A DNA stretch of 64,000 nt from Pseudolactococcus reticulitermitis (GTDB lineage: Bacteria > Bacillota > Bacilli > Lactobacillales > Streptococcaceae). This document shows, in pieces, positions 63,205 to 64,000 of this stretch (the first letter of the stretch is position 1; each line of letters starts with the position of its first letter). The stretch spans positions 186,001 through 250,000 of the forward strand of contig NZ_BEDT01000002.1 in assembly GCF_002260845.1 (NCBI RefSeq), read 5' to 3'. The notes below the pieces were generated by a model. That model was not told where the DNA came from, made no database searches, and saw nothing but the letters and a program-made list of their open reading frames with translations. A program made the position numbers and the translations under genes.

Positions 63205-64000
63205 TTATTTTTTACCTGAACTACTAGAGGCTTCACTTGATTTATCGGTTTCAAGCTCAGGATGTAGTTCTTGATAGGTCTCCGTTTTCCAGAGGTCTTT
63301 GGTCGATTTATTACCATGTTGAGAATAGATAGAGGTCGATTTATCTCCCAGTTTTTTCTCAATGGCTTTGGCTTTCTTCAAGCCTTTGACATAGGAATAG
63401 TCATTGGGATCAATCGTTTTTAAGCCATCATTTGGCCAGAAACGAATCAAATCTCCTGTTGTGATGGCATCTGAAATTTTGAGTTGCGCTTCAGACGCCT
63501 TATTGTTACTATCAATTTCATTTTTGGTAGCCGGATCCGGATTAGTGATTTCTTCACCAGTATCTGTTCTATAGATTCGACCAGAATAGCTGGTCAATGT
63601 CGGAGACACCCAGTTATCGGTTGATCTCATCGCAAGCAAGTTACGGTGATCAGGGCTGAGTAAATCTTGTCCCAGTTCAGGATACTTGCTGTTGTCAATG
63701 CCTAAAAGATGGAGCAGTGTTGGTAAGTTATCAATTTCACCACCATAAGTGTGATCGACATGCCCTTTATCCATACCTGGCACGACAATCATGTAAGGCA
63801 CACGTTGGAGCATGGCATTGTCATAATTAGACCAGGTTTCTTTTTCTTTGCCTAACAATTCAGCCAAGTCGGGGTTACGAGAGTTTGAAATGCCATAGTG
63901 ATCACCATAAAGGACAATGACCGAGTTTTTATAGACACCAGATGATTTGAGATAATCAAAGAATTCTTTGACAGAAGTGTCGAGATAGTTGGCTGTTGCA
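63205..64000 (-). CDS. ltaS: lipoteichoic acid synthase, C-terminal part (cut by the window edge)
   Basis: At least 264 residues of an LtaS-type sulfatase-fold glycerophosphate transferase lie here; the 5' end is beyond base 64000. NYLDTSVKEFFDYLKSSGVY, VIVLYGDHYGISNSRNPDLA (metal His/Asp) and PGMDKGHVDHTYGGEIDNLP are clear, followed by a C-terminal tail rich in Lys/Ser (SSEASSSSGKK). LtaS polymerises glycerophosphate on the outer membrane face for lipoteichoic acid. The membrane helices and catalytic threonine are outside the window. Confidence 0.93.
   Translation of the reverse strand, partial: ATANYLDTSVKEFFDYLKSSGVYKNSVIVLYGDHYGISNSRNPDLAELLGKEKETWSNYDNAMLQRVPYMIVVPGMDKGHVDHTYGGEIDNLPTLLHLLGIDNSKYPELGQDLLSPDHRNLLAMRSTDNWVSPTLTSYSGRIYRTDTGEEITNPDPATKNEIDSNNKASEAQLKISDAITTGDLIRFWPNDGLKTIDPNDYSYVKGLKKAKAIEKKLGDKSTSIYSQHGNKSTKDLWKTETYQELHPELETDKSSEASSSSGKK

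Overview
The window comes from the chromosome of a low-GC Gram-positive coccus of the family Streptococcaceae, most likely a Lactococcus or a close relative. Three things point there: the order gpsB - rnpB - THUMP methyltransferase - mapZ at the left end; a lactococcal-type PurBox in front of each of three purine genes; and the streptococcal order rpsP - khpA ... rimM - trmD. There is no prophage, intact IS element, tRNA, rRNA operon or CRISPR array. Almost everything is core metabolism and housekeeping, interrupted by short AT-rich or decayed segments.

Layout. 1-3.7 kb: division genes gpsB and mapZ around RNase P RNA and an rRNA methyltransferase. 3.8-8.3 kb: purC-purL. 8.4-9.9 kb: an AT-rich pair of unknown membrane-protein genes. 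10-14.8 kb: radC, a decayed glutamine amidotransferase, rex, an ABC-F ATPase and glf. 14.9-18.5 kb: pyrE, pyrC, a DUF1054 gene and metA. 18.5-23.5 kb: a complete MurNAc-6-P recycling operon (mupG-murQ-murP) with its MurR/RpiR-type regulator and two matching palindromic operators. 23.5-26.4 kb: dnaD-nth-trmK-nif3-like. 26.4-29.6 kb (minus): a small unknown gene, a TetR regulator, a HAD phosphatase and an HD phosphohydrolase. 29.7-32.1 kb: a dehydrogenase E1 alpha/beta pair without E2/E3, then DUF1934. 32.1-33.8 kb: purM-purN. 33.9-35.8 kb: a P-loop kinase-like protein, a flavin reductase-like protein and an ANT(6)-like protein. 35.9-39 kb: a TPP riboswitch driving a fused thiD-thiM gene, thiE and tenA. 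39.1-41.9 kb: a YczE-type membrane protein, a PRC-barrel protein and three decayed genes. 41.9-44.6 kb: cls and guaC. 45-48.6 kb: rpsP, khpA, an inserted AT-rich segment, rimM, trmD. 48.5-54.8 kb: HAD, DUF1149, DegV, dapB, cca, a second ABC-F and DUF2200, with a ~97-bp repeat at both ends of the block. 54.8-57.9 kb: duplicated membrane proteins, thyA, and a ThrE-type exporter pair. 57.9-58.1 kb: nine tandem 22-bp repeats. 58.2-63.1 kb: a zinc-methyltransferase-like (URO-D fold) protein, an amino-acid ABC importer and an SDR. 63.2-64 kb: the 3' part of ltaS, cut by the window edge.

Regulation stands out most. Seven genes (an ABC-F, dnaD, a P-loop gene, a yczE-like gene, cls, rimM and thyA) have a -10 hexamer ending exactly 6 nt before the ATG, which predicts leaderless mRNAs. 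purC, purM and guaC each carry a PurBox centred about 76-77 bp upstream of the predicted transcription start, with an intrinsic terminator between box and promoter in every case. The TPP riboswitch has a readable antiterminator pairing. The methyltransferase/ABC importer/SDR operon is the best candidate for an undescribed pathway. All calls come from reading the sequence by eye; no database search was run.
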